Assembly: GCF_001279725.1 (NCBI RefSeq) | Contig: NZ_LGDE01000112.1 | Location: 62,001 to 126,000, forward strand | Direction of reading: 5' to 3' | Source of the DNA: Streptomyces sp. WM4235 | GTDB taxonomy: Bacteria; Actinomycetota; Actinomycetes; Streptomycetales; Streptomycetaceae | Length of the DNA: 64,000 nucleotides | Notes under the pieces: generated by a model | Seen by the model: only the letters and a program-made list of their open reading frames with translations | What the model was told of the DNA's origin: nothing | Databases searched by the model: none | Made by a program: the position numbers and the translations under genes | Shown: positions 53,509 through 62,808 of the stretch, piece after piece | Numbering within the stretch: the stretch's first letter is position 1 | Layout of the letters: each line of letters opens with the position of its first letter

Positions 53509-55830
53509 TCAACCCGCCACCCTCAACAGCAGCACCGACCTGGCCGGAACCGACAGCGCCTCCCCGCCCCGGTGTCGGGTCGCGGGCGCCGCGCCCTGCT
53601 CCTCCCGCGAGGTGTCCAGCACCAGTTCGTACGTCGTCGCCCACGGCGCGCCCGGCAGCATCCACTCCACCGGCCGGTCCCCGGCGTGCAGCAGCGCCAG
53701 GAAACTGTCGTCCGTCACCTGCCGACCCCGCTCGTCGCGCCCCGGGATGTCGCGCCCCGACAGGTACAGGCCCAGCGCGGCGGCCGGCGCGTACCAGTCC
53801 CGCTCCGTCATCTCCTTGCCGCCGGGGGTGAACCAGGCCAGGTCCCGCAGCCCGTCCGCGCCCTGCGCCCGCCCCGAGAAGAACGCCCGCCGGCGCAGCA
53901 CGGGATGCTCGCGGCGCAGCGCCAGCACCCGCGTGGCCAGGGCGAACAGCTCCCGCCACACCGGGTCCTCCAGCAGCGACCAGTCGACCCAGCTCGTCTC
54001 GTTGTCCTGGCAGTACGCGTTGTTGTTGCCGCCCTGCGTGCGGCCGAACTCGTCACCGGCCACCAGCATCGGCACGCCCGTCGACAGCAGCAGAGTGGTC
54101 AGCAGGTTCCGCAGCTGCCGGCGCCGCAACGCGCCGATCCGGGGGTCGTCGGACTCGCCCTCCGCCCCGCAGTTCCACGACCGGTTGTCGTTGGTGCCGT
54201 CCCGGCCGTCCTCGCCGTTGGCCTCGTTGTGTTTGCGCTCGTGGCTCACCAGGTCGCGCAGGGTGAACCCGTCGTGCGCGGTCACGAAGTTCACCGAGGC
54301 GTACGGCCGCCGCCCGCCCCACGCGTACAGGTCGCTGGATCCGGACAGCCGGTACCCGAGGTCCCGCACGTCGGGCAGCGCGCCCCGCCAGAAGTCCCGG
54401 ACCGCGTCCCGGTAGCGGTCGTTCCACTCCGTCCACAGCGGCGGGAACGCCCCCACCTGGTAGCCGCCGGACCCCACGTCCCACGGCTCGGCGATCAGCT
54501 TGACCCTCCTCAGCACCGGATCCTGGGCGATCACCGCGAGGAACGGCGAGAGCATGTCCACGTCGTGCATCGAGCGGGCCAGCGCCGCCGCCAGGTCGAA
54601 GCGGAAGCCGTCCACGCCCATCTCCGTCACCCAGTACCGCAGCGAGTCGGTGATCAGCCGCAGCACGTGCGGGCGCCCGGCGTGCAGGGTGTTCCCGCAG
54701 CCCGTGTAGTCGGCGTACCGGCGCTGGTCGGACTGGAGCCGGTAGTAGCCCCGGTTGTCGATCCCGCGCAGGGACAGCGTCGGGCCCAGCTCGCCCGCCT
54801 CCGCCGTGTGGTTGTAGACCACGTCGAGGATGACCTCGATCCCGGCCGCGTGCAGCGCCTTCACCATCCGCTTGAACTCGCCGACCTGCTGCCCGGTCGT
54901 CCCGCTCGACGAGTAGCCCGCGTGCGGGGCGAAGTAGCCGATCGAGTTGTAGCCCCAGTAGTTGCGCAGGTTCCGGCGCAGCAGATGGTCCTCGTGCGCG
55001 AACTGGTGCACCGGCAGCAGTTCCACCGCCGTCACGCCGAGCCGGGTCAGGTGCTCGATCGCGGCCGGGTGGGCCAGGCCGGCGTAGGTGCCGCGCAGTT
55101 CCTCGGGAATGCCCGGATGGCGCATCGTGAAGCCCCGCACGTGCAACTCGTAGATCACCGAATCGGCCCAGGGGGTCTTGGGCCGGACGTCGTCCGCCCA
55201 GTCGTCGTCGTCGTGGACGACGACCCCCTTCGGCACGGACGGCGCCGAGTCCCGGTCGTCGCGCACGGTGTCCGCGATGTACTGCTGCGGCCAGTCCCGG
55301 ACGTGGCCGTACACCTCGGGCGGCAGCCCGAAGTCGCCGTCCACGGCCCGCGCGTACGGGTCCAGGAGCAGCTTCGCCGGGTTGTACCGGGCGCCCGTCC
55401 AGGGGTCCCAGCGCCCGTGGACCCGGAATCCGTACCGCTGTCCGGGGCGCACGCCCGGCACGAAGCCGTGCCAGATCTCGTGCGTGAGCTCCGTCAGGGC
55501 GCACCGGGTCTCGGTGCCGGACCCGTCGAACAGGCACAGTTCCACCGCCTCCGCGCCCTGCGCCCACAGCGCGAAGTTGGTGCCCGCGACCCCGTCCGGC
55601 CCGGTCCGGAACCGCGCCCCCAAGGGGTGCGAGGACCCGGGCCACACCGCCGGCCCCGGACGCGCGGACACCCGTGACGCGGGGCCGGGCCGCGCTGTGA
55701 CCTGGCCGTTCGTCCGGCCGTTCGCCTGACCGTTCGACTGCCCGTCGAGGTGCGGTACGGGCGCGGTCCCGCCGCGCCGTACGTCACCCTCGACGGCTTC
55801 CACCGCCTCTTGCTCGGCTGCGCTCGACAC
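53509..55830 (-). CDS. glgX: Glycogen debranching enzyme
   Basis: The enzyme cleaves alpha-1,6 branches of glycogen. It has 773 residues from GTG 55830, with GGAGG 6 bases upstream. A polar N-terminal tail (about 1-60) has a reiterated NGQ-type stretch, followed by a CBM48 module (about 65-190) and a GH13 barrel with DVVYNHTAE, GFRFDLAAAL (nucleophile Asp), LIAEPWDVG (acid Glu) and NFVTAHDGFTLRDLV. GNNNAYCQDNE is characteristic of GlgX/TreX. It complements the GlgE and GlgP genes about 25 kb away. It is divergent from an L,D-transpeptidase (171-base gap). Confidence 0.94.
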   Translation of the reverse strand: MSSAAEQEAVEAVEGDVRRGGTAPVPHLDGQSNGQANGRTNGQVTARPGPASRVSARPGPAVWPGSSHPLGARFRTGPDGVAGTNFALWAQGAEAVELCLFDGSGTETRCALTELTHEIWHGFVPGVRPGQRYGFRVHGRWDPWTGARYNPAKLLLDPYARAVDGDFGLPPEVYGHVRDWPQQYIADTVRDDRDSAPSVPKGVVVHDDDDWADDVRPKTPWADSVIYELHVRGFTMRHPGIPEELRGTYAGLAHPAAIEHLTRLGVTAVELLPVHQFAHEDHLLRRNLRNYWGYNSIGYFAPHAGYSSSGTTGQQVGEFKRMVKALHAAGIEVILDVVYNHTAEAGELGPTLSLRGIDNRGYYRLQSDQRRYADYTGCGNTLHAGRPHVLRLITDSLRYWVTEMGVDGFRFDLAAALARSMHDVDMLSPFLAVIAQDPVLRRVKLIAEPWDVGSGGYQVGAFPPLWTEWNDRYRDAVRDFWRGALPDVRDLGYRLSGSSDLYAWGGRRPYASVNFVTAHDGFTLRDLVSHERKHNEANGEDGRDGTNDNRSWNCGAEGESDDPRIGALRRRQLRNLLTTLLLSTGVPMLVAGDEFGRTQGGNNNAYCQDNETSWVDWSLLEDPVWRELFALATRVLALRREHPVLRRRAFFSGRAQGADGLRDLAWFTPGGKEMTERDWYAPAAALGLYLSGRDIPGRDERGRQVTDDSFLALLHAGDRPVEWMLPGAPWATTYELVLDTSREEQGAAPATRHRGGEALSVPARSVLLLRVAG

Positions 55831-56001
55831 TGCCCGCCTCCACGGCTCTCGGTACCTGCGGGGGTGGGGAGTGCGCGGTCCCGGCGTCCCGGCCGAGTCC
55901 GCCCCCGTCTGGTCCTTCCCACTGTTCTGCCCGTACTGCCCCGCCCGGAACGTGGGCCGCGCCCACGTTTCCCCCGGAGGGGGCCGGTCGTTGGACAGTC
56001 C

Positions 56002-57231
56002 GTGACTCATCTGACGAGGCGGGCAGGGGCGGGCTTGGCCGCCATGGCGGCATGGGCGGGCCTGCTGGGCGGGCTCACCGGCTGCACCAAGGACGGCGGA
56101 TCCCCGGTCGAGATCCAGCTGCCCGGCAAACCCCGGTCGCCGGACGAGGCCATCCGGATCACCCCCGGGGACAACGCCAAGGGGGTCCCGGCCGACGGGC
56201 CGCTGGTCGTGAACGTCCCCGAAGGACGGCTGGAACGGGTCGTCGTCACCAAGGTGGAGGACGCCCAACAGGAACAGGTCCCCGGCACCATCGCCGCCGA
56301 CGGGCTCAGCTGGAACCCGGACCCGGCGGCCGGGCGGCTCTCGCTCGCCGCCAAGTACACCGTGGACGCGGTCGCCCTCGACGGGCACAACCGCCGCCAG
56401 GCCCGGCACACCACCTTCACCACCTACGTTCCCGAGGAGCGGTTCATCGGCTACTTCAAGCCCGAGAACCGCTCCACCGTGGGCACCGGCATGATCGTCT
56501 CCTTCAACTTCAACCGCGCCATCAAGCAGCGCGCCGAGGTGGAACGGGCCATCACCGTCACCTCCAGGCCGGCCGTGCAGGTCGTCGGCCACTGGTTCGG
56601 GGACGGCCGCCTCGACTTCCGGCCCAAGGAGTACTGGAAGCCGGGCACCGAGGTCACCGTGAAGATGAACCTCCGCGACGTCGAGGGCGCGCCCGGTTCG
56701 TACGGGATCCAGGACAAGACCGTCACCTTCACGGTCGGTCGCTCCCAGATCTCCACCGTGGACGCCGCCGCGCACACCATGGAGGTCCGCCGGGGCGGGG
56801 AGCTGGTGTCCACCGTCCCGATCACCGCGGGCGCCCCGAAGAACACCACCTACAACGGCAAGATGGTGGTGATGGAGATGTTCGACGTGACCCGGATGAA
56901 CGGTCAGACCGTCGGCTTCGGCGGCGAGTACGACATCCCCGACGTGCCCCACGCCATGCGGCTCACCAACTCCGGCACCTTCCTGCACGGCAACTACTGG
57001 GCCAGCCCCGACACCTTCGGCAGCACCAACGTCAGTCACGGCTGCGTGGGCCTGCGCGACGACAAGGGCGGCGGTTCGGACACCCCGGCGGGCTGGTTCT
57101 TCGACCGGACCCTGGTCGGGGACGTCGTGGTCGTCGAGAACTCGCAGGACAAGACGGTCTCCCCCAGCAACGGCCTGGGCGGCTGGAACATGACCTGGGC
57201 CGACTGGGTCGCCGGCTCGGCCGCCCGCTGA
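56002..57231 (+). CDS. L,D-transpeptidase lipoprotein (LdtMt2-like), first copy
   Basis: The enzyme makes 3-3 peptidoglycan cross-links or attaches proteins to the wall. It has 409 residues from GTG 56002. Lipobox LTGC gives Cys28, so it is membrane-anchored outside. Two Ig-like domains (about 45-145 and 145-250, VVGHWFGDGRLDFRPKEYW) are followed by the YkuD catalytic domain with HGNYW and SHGCVGLRD, catalytic Cys348. The architecture is that of mycobacterial LdtMt2. The start is uncertain because the closest ribosome site GGAGGGGG lies further upstream than usual. It is paralogous to the protein at 60498-61724. Confidence 0.92.
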   Translation: MTHLTRRAGAGLAAMAAWAGLLGGLTGCTKDGGSPVEIQLPGKPRSPDEAIRITPGDNAKGVPADGPLVVNVPEGRLERVVVTKVEDAQQEQVPGTIAADGLSWNPDPAAGRLSLAAKYTVDAVALDGHNRRQARHTTFTTYVPEERFIGYFKPENRSTVGTGMIVSFNFNRAIKQRAEVERAITVTSRPAVQVVGHWFGDGRLDFRPKEYWKPGTEVTVKMNLRDVEGAPGSYGIQDKTVTFTVGRSQISTVDAAAHTMEVRRGGELVSTVPITAGAPKNTTYNGKMVVMEMFDVTRMNGQTVGFGGEYDIPDVPHAMRLTNSGTFLHGNYWASPDTFGSTNVSHGCVGLRDDKGGGSDTPAGWFFDRTLVGDVVVVENSQDKTVSPSNGLGGWNMTWADWVAGSAAR

Positions 57232-57365
57232 GCGGCCGCCCCCCCGGTCGCATCAATCGAGTGATTGTCGGACCGGATGGCCGTAGCGGGATCGTGTCGT
57301 CGATCCGGCACGCCGGAACCTGCCGTCAGCCTGTCGCCAACAGCGCAGGCAACGGACGGAGCGTC

Positions 57366-59483
57366 ATGTCAGCAAGGAACTGGACCCTCGGCCTCGCGAT
57401 CGGGGCCGTGCTCACCGCCGGCGCCCCCGCGGCCCTCGCCGCGGGCTCCGGCGGCGAGCAGCCGGTACGGGCCCTGCGAGCCCCCCTGCCGGGCGGGCTC
57501 GGTCCCTGCGTCCCGGGCACCTGCCCGAACCCGTTCCCCCAGATCGGCACCGGAACCCGGCCCGTCGGCACCGACAACGCCGTGAACATCTTCGTCGGCG
57601 GCGACTTCCTCGTCCGCGAGCGCGCGGCGGAGGCCGAGGGCCGGGTCGTGGTCCTCGGCACCTTCGACCAGGACAAGGTGGCGGGGGCGAGCTCCGCCTA
57701 CAACATCGGGATCGTCGGCGCGGGCTCCCTGGTCCAGCCGCCGCTCGGCTCGGACTTCCTCACCACCGGCCGGAACGTGAACATCGCCGCCGGCGAACGA
57801 CTCATCTCCGACGGCGGCGTGGTCCGTCACGCGGGCACCGCCCCCGGCGCCGGCACGGTCACCGGCACCCTGCGCGCCGACCCGAACGCCGTCGCCCCCT
57901 ACGCGGGCCTGCGCGACGACCTCACCGCCGCCGGCAAGTGCTACGCCCGGATCGGCGCGGCCCCCCGCCCGGCGACCGGCACGGTGGTCAACCAGGACGG
58001 CACCTTCGTCTTCACCGGCGACGACAGCTCCCCGCTCCAGGTCTTCACCCTCGACACCGACCTGGTCGGCCGCAACGGCGGGGCCGTCGGCATCCGCTTC
58101 GCCAGGATCCCGGCGAAGGCCACCGTCCTGGTCAACGTCCTCGGCACGACCCGGACGATCAACACCTACAGCGGCACCATCGTCGACGGCGCCGACACCT
58201 TCAACGCCCTGCGCACCCGGCTGCTGTGGAACTTCCCGGACGCCACGACGGTCAACCTGAACGGCAGCGGCCAGTTCCAGGGCAGCGTGCTGATCGGCGA
58301 GCAGCGTTCCCGGGCCACCGTCACCCTGCCCGGCATGAACGGCCGCTTCTTCACCACCGGCAACCTCACCCACACCGGCATCCAGGGCGGTGGCGGCGGC
58401 CAGGAGTTCCACGCCTACCCCTTCGACGGCGACCTCCCCGACTGCGCCCCGCCGGTGACGACCGGCGCGGTGTCCGTGCTCAAGCGGGACGAGACGGGCC
58501 GCCCGCTCGCCGGCGCGCGCTTCGAGCTGTGGCGCGAGACCAACGACACGCCCGGCCTCCAGACCACCGGCGCGGAGGCCGACACCAGGGTCACCGAGTG
58601 CACCACCCCCGAGAACGGGATCTGCTCCCACACCACGGACCTCGGCCGCTACTACTGGCGCGAGACCGTCGCCCCCGCCGGCCACCGCCCCGCCCCGAAC
58701 CCGGTCTTCCCGCTGGAGCTGACCGCGGACAACGCGAACGCCGGCGCCCGCGTCACCGTCGACAACGAGCGGCTGCCCGTGCCCACCGCCAAGGTCGTGC
58801 TCTGGAAGTCCGACCTCGCCACCGGCGCCGCGCTGCCCGGCGGCCGCTTCGACCTGTGGCGCGAGAGCAACGGCCGCACGGGCCTGCAGACCGGCGGAAC
58901 CGACCCGGACACCAGGCTCCCCGGCGAGTGCGTGACCGACGCCGACGGCAGCTGCACCGTGTACCTGCCCGTCGGCCCGACGTACTACTGGCGCGAGATC
59001 GCGGCACCCGACGGCTACAACCCGCCCGAGGACCCGGTGGTGGCCTTCACCCCGGACGAGGGCGACGTGACGGAGGGAATCGTCGTCAACGTCCCCAACA
59101 CCAGGGAACCCGAGGAGGACCCGGGCACCCTGCGCGTGGTGAAGAAGGACGCCAAGACCGGGCGGCCGCTGCGCGGCGCCGTGTTCGAGGTCTGGAAGGA
59201 GACCAACAACACCGCGGGTCTCCAGACCCGCGGCATCAACGCCGACCGCAGGGTCAAGCCGGGCTGCGCCACCGACCGCGTCGGGATCTGCGACTTCGAC
59301 CGGCTCTCCGAGGGCTCCTACTACCTGGTCGAGACGGACGTCCCCGAGGGCTACGTCCTGCCGGGGAACCGGGTCACCGGGCCGCTGCGCCTCGACGGGA
59401 CGACCCCGAACCACCGCCTCGTGGTCACCCTGCACAACAAGCGGGACGACCACGGCAAGGACCCGAAGGGCCCGCGCGCCTGA
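57366..59483 (+). CDS. Secreted choice-of-anchor-A protein with three SpaA-like domains
   Basis: The protein has 705 residues. A signal peptide (1-26, ALAA) precedes a choice-of-anchor-A domain (about 67-360, NIFVGGDFLVRE, VVVLGTFDQDK) and three SpaA-type prealbumin domains (about 366-470, 474-575, 587-695). Each repeat has the candidate isopeptide set: a Lys near the start (VLKRDE, LWKSDL, VVKKDA), a Glu in WRETV/WREIA/LVETD, and an Asn near the end (VDNE, VPNT, LHNK). Each also carries two Cys. The C-terminus ends KDPKGPRA with no LPxTG sorting signal. It lies between L,D-transpeptidase genes, so non-sortase wall attachment is possible. Confidence 0.88.
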   Translation: MSARNWTLGLAIGAVLTAGAPAALAAGSGGEQPVRALRAPLPGGLGPCVPGTCPNPFPQIGTGTRPVGTDNAVNIFVGGDFLVRERAAEAEGRVVVLGTFDQDKVAGASSAYNIGIVGAGSLVQPPLGSDFLTTGRNVNIAAGERLISDGGVVRHAGTAPGAGTVTGTLRADPNAVAPYAGLRDDLTAAGKCYARIGAAPRPATGTVVNQDGTFVFTGDDSSPLQVFTLDTDLVGRNGGAVGIRFARIPAKATVLVNVLGTTRTINTYSGTIVDGADTFNALRTRLLWNFPDATTVNLNGSGQFQGSVLIGEQRSRATVTLPGMNGRFFTTGNLTHTGIQGGGGGQEFHAYPFDGDLPDCAPPVTTGAVSVLKRDETGRPLAGARFELWRETNDTPGLQTTGAEADTRVTECTTPENGICSHTTDLGRYYWRETVAPAGHRPAPNPVFPLELTADNANAGARVTVDNERLPVPTAKVVLWKSDLATGAALPGGRFDLWRESNGRTGLQTGGTDPDTRLPGECVTDADGSCTVYLPVGPTYYWREIAAPDGYNPPEDPVVAFTPDEGDVTEGIVVNVPNTREPEEDPGTLRVVKKDAKTGRPLRGAVFEVWKETNNTAGLQTRGINADRRVKPGCATDRVGICDFDRLSEGSYYLVETDVPEGYVLPGNRVTGPLRLDGTTPNHRLVVTLHNKRDDHGKDPKGPRA

Positions 59484-59507
59484 ACCCCGCGCGACCCCGA
59501 CCGGGTA

Positions 59508-59540
59508 CGCCGGCGGAGTGACCTCCTCACCCCGCCGGCG
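59508..59540 (+). terminator. Hairpin after the SpaA protein gene
   Basis: CGCCGGCGG (59508-59516) pairs with CCGCCGGCG (59532-59540) around 15 bases, 25 bases after the stop. Confidence 0.6.
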
Positions 59541-59617
59541 CACCCGGGCGGCCGTACCGGGCAGGACCGGGTTGGCTGGGCGGCGAGTGCCCGACCGGCG
59601 GGCGCGAGGAGGTCCAC

Positions 59618-60370
59618 ATGCCCACAGGGGACACCATCGCCGCCACGGGCCGCCCGGCCCGCGGGACATCCGCGATACGCGGGGCGCTCGCCCTGGCCGC
59701 GGCCCTGACCCTGGGCGCCCTCGCCGCCCCGACCGCCGCCGCGGCCCCCGCGCGGCGCGCCCCGGAGCCCGAACCCGCCTGCACCGCCGGTACCGGCCCC
59801 TACCAGCGCGAGTTGGAGGCCGGACTGGGACGCCCGGTCGACGGGGTGCAGTCCACCGCCGACTGCGTCGCCGTCCGCTCCTTCCAGCGGACCCACCGCG
59901 TCACCCCGGCCGACGGCTACGCCGGCCTCGTCACGCACCGCACGATGGTCGCCGTGAACGCCCGCGCGAACCCCAACGCCGACGGCTCCTGCCCGGTCCG
60001 TGAGCACCGGGTGACCTGTGTGGACCTGGAACGCCAACTCCTGTGGGTACAGAGCGGGGAGCGGATCGTCTTCGCGCCCGTGCCCATCCGCACCGGTCGC
60101 GACGACCAGGAGACCCGGCCCGGTTGGCACGAGGTGTACTGGCGCAGCGAGGACCACGAGTCCACGCTGTACGACAACGCGCCCATGCCGTACGCCCAGT
60201 TCTTCGACGGGGGCCAGGCCCTGCACGGCCGCCCCGGCGACCTCTACGCGCACGGCGGATCGGCGGGCTGCGTCAACCTCTCGGTGCCCGACGCCGAACG
60301 CCTGTGGAACCTGCTGGCCGAGGGCGACGCGGTCTACGTCTGGGGGACCAAACCCGGTACGGACGACTGA
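59618..60370 (+). CDS. Secreted L,D-transpeptidase family protein
   Basis: The protein has 250 residues. A signal peptide (1-42, ending TAAAA) precedes a peptidoglycan-binding-like domain (about 55-110: LGRPVDGVQSTADCVAVRSFQ) and a YkuD domain (about 125-250) with HGRPGDLYAHGGSAGCVNL: His and Cys218 are the catalytic pair. There is no lipobox, so it is exported and not lipid-anchored. It shows the general YkuD fold but not the Ig domains of its neighbours. It may be active on wall peptides or on the neighbouring SpaA protein. ATG 59618 follows GAGGAGG. Confidence 0.87.
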   Translation: MPTGDTIAATGRPARGTSAIRGALALAAALTLGALAAPTAAAAPARRAPEPEPACTAGTGPYQRELEAGLGRPVDGVQSTADCVAVRSFQRTHRVTPADGYAGLVTHRTMVAVNARANPNADGSCPVREHRVTCVDLERQLLWVQSGERIVFAPVPIRTGRDDQETRPGWHEVYWRSEDHESTLYDNAPMPYAQFFDGGQALHGRPGDLYAHGGSAGCVNLSVPDAERLWNLLAEGDAVYVWGTKPGTDD

Positions 60371-60497
60371 CTCCGAGACGGTCCCCGTGCTTGGGACCGA
60401 ACGGTGACAAGACCGTATCTTTTCGTGTTCTTCCCGTGTGATTTCCTGTCGACAAGCGCGCGACTGTCCGTGCGCGGGGGACATGGGGAGAACACGA

Positions 60498-61724
60498 GTG
60501 AACCTGCAGCCGATTCGCGGTCGAGTCCGCACCGGCCTGCCGGCCCTACTGCTGGGAGCGGCCCTGCTGCTCACCACCGCGTGCAGCGGTGGCGGCAACG
60601 GCGGGGGCAACGGCGGAGACGACAACGGCGGGGGCGGCGCCGGCAAGGCCGGCACCGAGGCGTCGAAGGCTGTCGTCAACGTCAAGCCCGACGACGGGGC
60701 CAAGGAGGTCGCCACCAGCGGCATCCTGAAGATATCCAGCACGGGTGGCAAGCTCACGACGGTGACGGTCGCCGACACCAAGGGCAACGCGGTGGCCGGC
60801 AAGCTCGCCGCGGACGGCGCGAACTGGGAGCCCGAACGCCATCTGGCCTCCGCCACCGAGTACAAGGTGCACGCGGTGGCCAAGGACACGGCCGGCCGGG
60901 AGTCGGTCAAGGACACCACCTTCACCACCCTGACCCCGGAGAACACCTTCGTGGGCCACTACACCCCCGAGGACGGTTCCACGGTCGGCGTGGGCATGCC
61001 CGTCTCCATCAACTTCACCCGCGGCATCACCAACCCGGAGGCCGTCGAGAAGGCCATCACGGTCACCGCCGAGCCCTCCGTCCCGGTCGAGGGCCACTGG
61101 TTCGGCAACGACCGCCTCGACTTCCGCCCCGAGAAGTACTGGGCCGCGGGCACCAAGGTCACCGTGAAGCTCGCCCTCGACGGCGTCGAGGGCCGGGAGA
61201 ACGTCTACGGCAAGCAGACCCGCACGTTCTCCTTCACCATCGGTCGCTCCCAGGTGTCCACGGTCGACGCGAGCGCGCACACCATGGAGGTCGTCCGTGA
61301 CGGCCAGGTCCTGAAGAACCTCCCGATCACCGCGGGCGCCCCGTCGACGACCACCTACAACGGACAGATGGTCATCAGTGAGAAGTACAAGGTGACCCGG
61401 ATGAACGGCGCCACCGTCGGCTTCGGCGGCGAGTACGACATCTCCGACGTGCCGCACGCGATGCGCCTGTCGAACTCCGGCACCTTCGTCCACGGCAACT
61501 ACTGGGCCTCCTCCTCCACCTTCGGGTCGGAGAACGTCAGCCACGGTTGTGTGGGCCTGCGCGACGCGCGCGGCGCCGGCGACCCCGACCAGCCCGCCGC
61601 CTGGTTCTTCGACCAGTCGCTCATCGGTGACGTGGTCGTCGTGAAGAACTCCAAGGACAAGGAGATCGCGCCGGAGAACGGCCTCAACGGCTGGAACATG
61701 GACTGGGCGGAGTGGGTCAAGTAA
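60498..61724 (+). CDS. L,D-transpeptidase lipoprotein (LdtMt2-like), second copy
   Basis: The protein has 408 residues with lipobox TTAC, an Asn/Gly-rich linker (NGGGNGGDDNGGGG), two Ig-like domains, and a YkuD domain with HGNYW and SHGCVGLRD (catalytic Cys351). By eye it aligns along its whole length with the protein at 56002-57231, for example VEGHWFGNDRLDFRPEKYW against VVGHWFGDGRLDFRPKEYW. GTG 60498 is preferred since GGGGAG lies 8 bases upstream; ATG 60483 is in frame and overlaps that ribosome site. A terminator follows. Two such paralogues flanking a SpaA protein suggest duplication. Confidence 0.92.
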   Translation: MNLQPIRGRVRTGLPALLLGAALLLTTACSGGGNGGGNGGDDNGGGGAGKAGTEASKAVVNVKPDDGAKEVATSGILKISSTGGKLTTVTVADTKGNAVAGKLAADGANWEPERHLASATEYKVHAVAKDTAGRESVKDTTFTTLTPENTFVGHYTPEDGSTVGVGMPVSINFTRGITNPEAVEKAITVTAEPSVPVEGHWFGNDRLDFRPEKYWAAGTKVTVKLALDGVEGRENVYGKQTRTFSFTIGRSQVSTVDASAHTMEVVRDGQVLKNLPITAGAPSTTTYNGQMVISEKYKVTRMNGATVGFGGEYDISDVPHAMRLSNSGTFVHGNYWASSSTFGSENVSHGCVGLRDARGAGDPDQPAAWFFDQSLIGDVVVVKNSKDKEIAPENGLNGWNMDWAEWVK

Positions 61725-61743
61725 CCCCACCCCGTAGGTGATC

Positions 61744-61782
61744 GAGTGGCCCGGCGCTGTGACACACGGCACCGGGCCACTC
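61744..61782 (+). terminator. Terminator after the second LdtMt2-like gene
   Basis: GAGTGGCCCGG (61744-61754) pairs perfectly with CCGGGCCACTC (61772-61782) around 17 bases, only 28 bases before the enoyl-CoA hydratase start. Confidence 0.75.
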
Positions 61783-61810
61783 GCTGTTAACCGGTACTAA
61801 CCTTCCCCGT

Positions 61811-62578
61811 ATGACCCTCTCTCTCGAAGTCTCCGAAGGCGTCGGCACCCTCCGTCTGGACCGGCCGCCCATGAACGCCCTGGACATCGCCACCCAGGAC
61901 CGGCTGCGCGAGCTCGCGGTGGAAGCCGGCGACCGGGCCGACGTCCGCGCGGTCGTCATCTACGGCGGCGAGAAGGTGTTCGCCGCCGGCGCGGACATCA
62001 AGGAGATGCAGACCATGGACCACGCGGCGATGGTCGCCCGGTCCCGAGGTCTCCAGGACGCGTTCACGGCCGTGGCCCGGATCCCCAAGCCCGTCGTCGC
62101 GGCCGTCACCGGCTACGCCCTGGGCGGCGGTTGCGAACTCGCGCTCTGCGCCGACTACCGGATCGCCGCCGACAACGCGAAGCTCGGGCAGCCCGAGATC
62201 CTGCTGGGTCTGATCCCGGGCGCGGGCGGCACCCAGCGGCTGTCCCGCCTGATCGGCCCGTCCAAGGCCAAGGACCTCATCTTCACCGGCCGGATGGTCA
62301 AGGCCGAGGAGGCGCTCGCCCTCGGTCTGGTCGACCGGATCGTGCCGGCCGCCGAGGTGTACGAGCAGGCGCACGCCTGGGCCGCGAAGCTGGCGCAGGG
62401 CCCCGCGCTCGCCCTGCGGGCCGCCAAGGAGTGTGTCGACGCCGGCCTGGAGGCGGACATCGACACCGGTCTGACCATCGAACGCAACTGGTTCGCGGGC
62501 CTGTTCGCCACCGAGGACCGCGAGCGCGGCATGCGCAGCTTCGTGGAGGAGGGCCCCGGCAAGGCCAAGTTCCTCTAG
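61811..62578 (+). CDS. Enoyl-CoA hydratase/isomerase
   Basis: The enzyme hydrates 2-enoyl-CoA to 3-hydroxyacyl-CoA in fatty-acid or amino-acid breakdown. It has 255 residues of crotonase fold: AAGADIKEM and GYALGGGCELAL form the oxyanion hole, and the catalytic glutamates are in GGGCELAL and GQPEILLGLIPGAGGTQRL, so both acid residues of a true hydratase are present. ATG 61811 is very close to the preceding terminator, and GTTAACCGGTACTAAC just upstream (61785-61800) may be promoter or operator sequence. The leader is short. Confidence 0.93.
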   Translation: MTLSLEVSEGVGTLRLDRPPMNALDIATQDRLRELAVEAGDRADVRAVVIYGGEKVFAAGADIKEMQTMDHAAMVARSRGLQDAFTAVARIPKPVVAAVTGYALGGGCELALCADYRIAADNAKLGQPEILLGLIPGAGGTQRLSRLIGPSKAKDLIFTGRMVKAEEALALGLVDRIVPAAEVYEQAHAWAAKLAQGPALALRAAKECVDAGLEADIDTGLTIERNWFAGLFATEDRERGMRSFVEEGPGKAKFL

Positions 62579-62653
62579 CCGGGACGGCCCGGCCGCGGGG
62601 GAAGTCCACAGGGGAGTCCCCGGGGAGTCCTCCCTGTGGGTGCATTAGCCAGG

Positions 62654-62672
62654 CCTTAAGCCAGGCTTAAGG
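62654..62672. promoter_or_regulatory. Inverted repeat CCTTAAG-N5-CTTAAGG
   Basis: CCTTAAG (62654-62660) and CTTAAGG (62666-62672) are exact inverted copies around CCAGG, about 75 bases after the enoyl-CoA hydratase stop. It could be an operator for the downstream ATPase gene. Confidence 0.45.
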
Positions 62673-62771
62673 GGACCTCATGGCCCACCGAGGGTGATCG
62701 GCTCCGCGCGTTGTGTCATCGCAGGTCACCTCGGCGTCGCGGCCTCTGTTTTGCCTGTTGCATATGCCGGG

Positions 62772-62808
62772 ACACCCCTTCGGAATCAACCATTCCGGGG
62801 GGTGTTTT
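62772..62808 (+). terminator. Intrinsic terminator with T run
   Basis: ACACCCC (62772-62778) pairs with GGGGTGT (62799-62805), and the inner CGGAAT (62781-62786) pairs with ATTCCG (62792-62797), followed by TTTT. It lies only 48 bases before the RsbW-like start, so it may end the hydratase transcript or act as an attenuator in the leader. Confidence 0.75.

Noticed and set aside
61785..61800. Fourth copy of the TetR 12-mer upstream of enoyl-CoA hydratase
   Set aside because: GTTAACCGGTACTAAC matches the core at only about 10 of 14 positions and is not a perfect palindrome.
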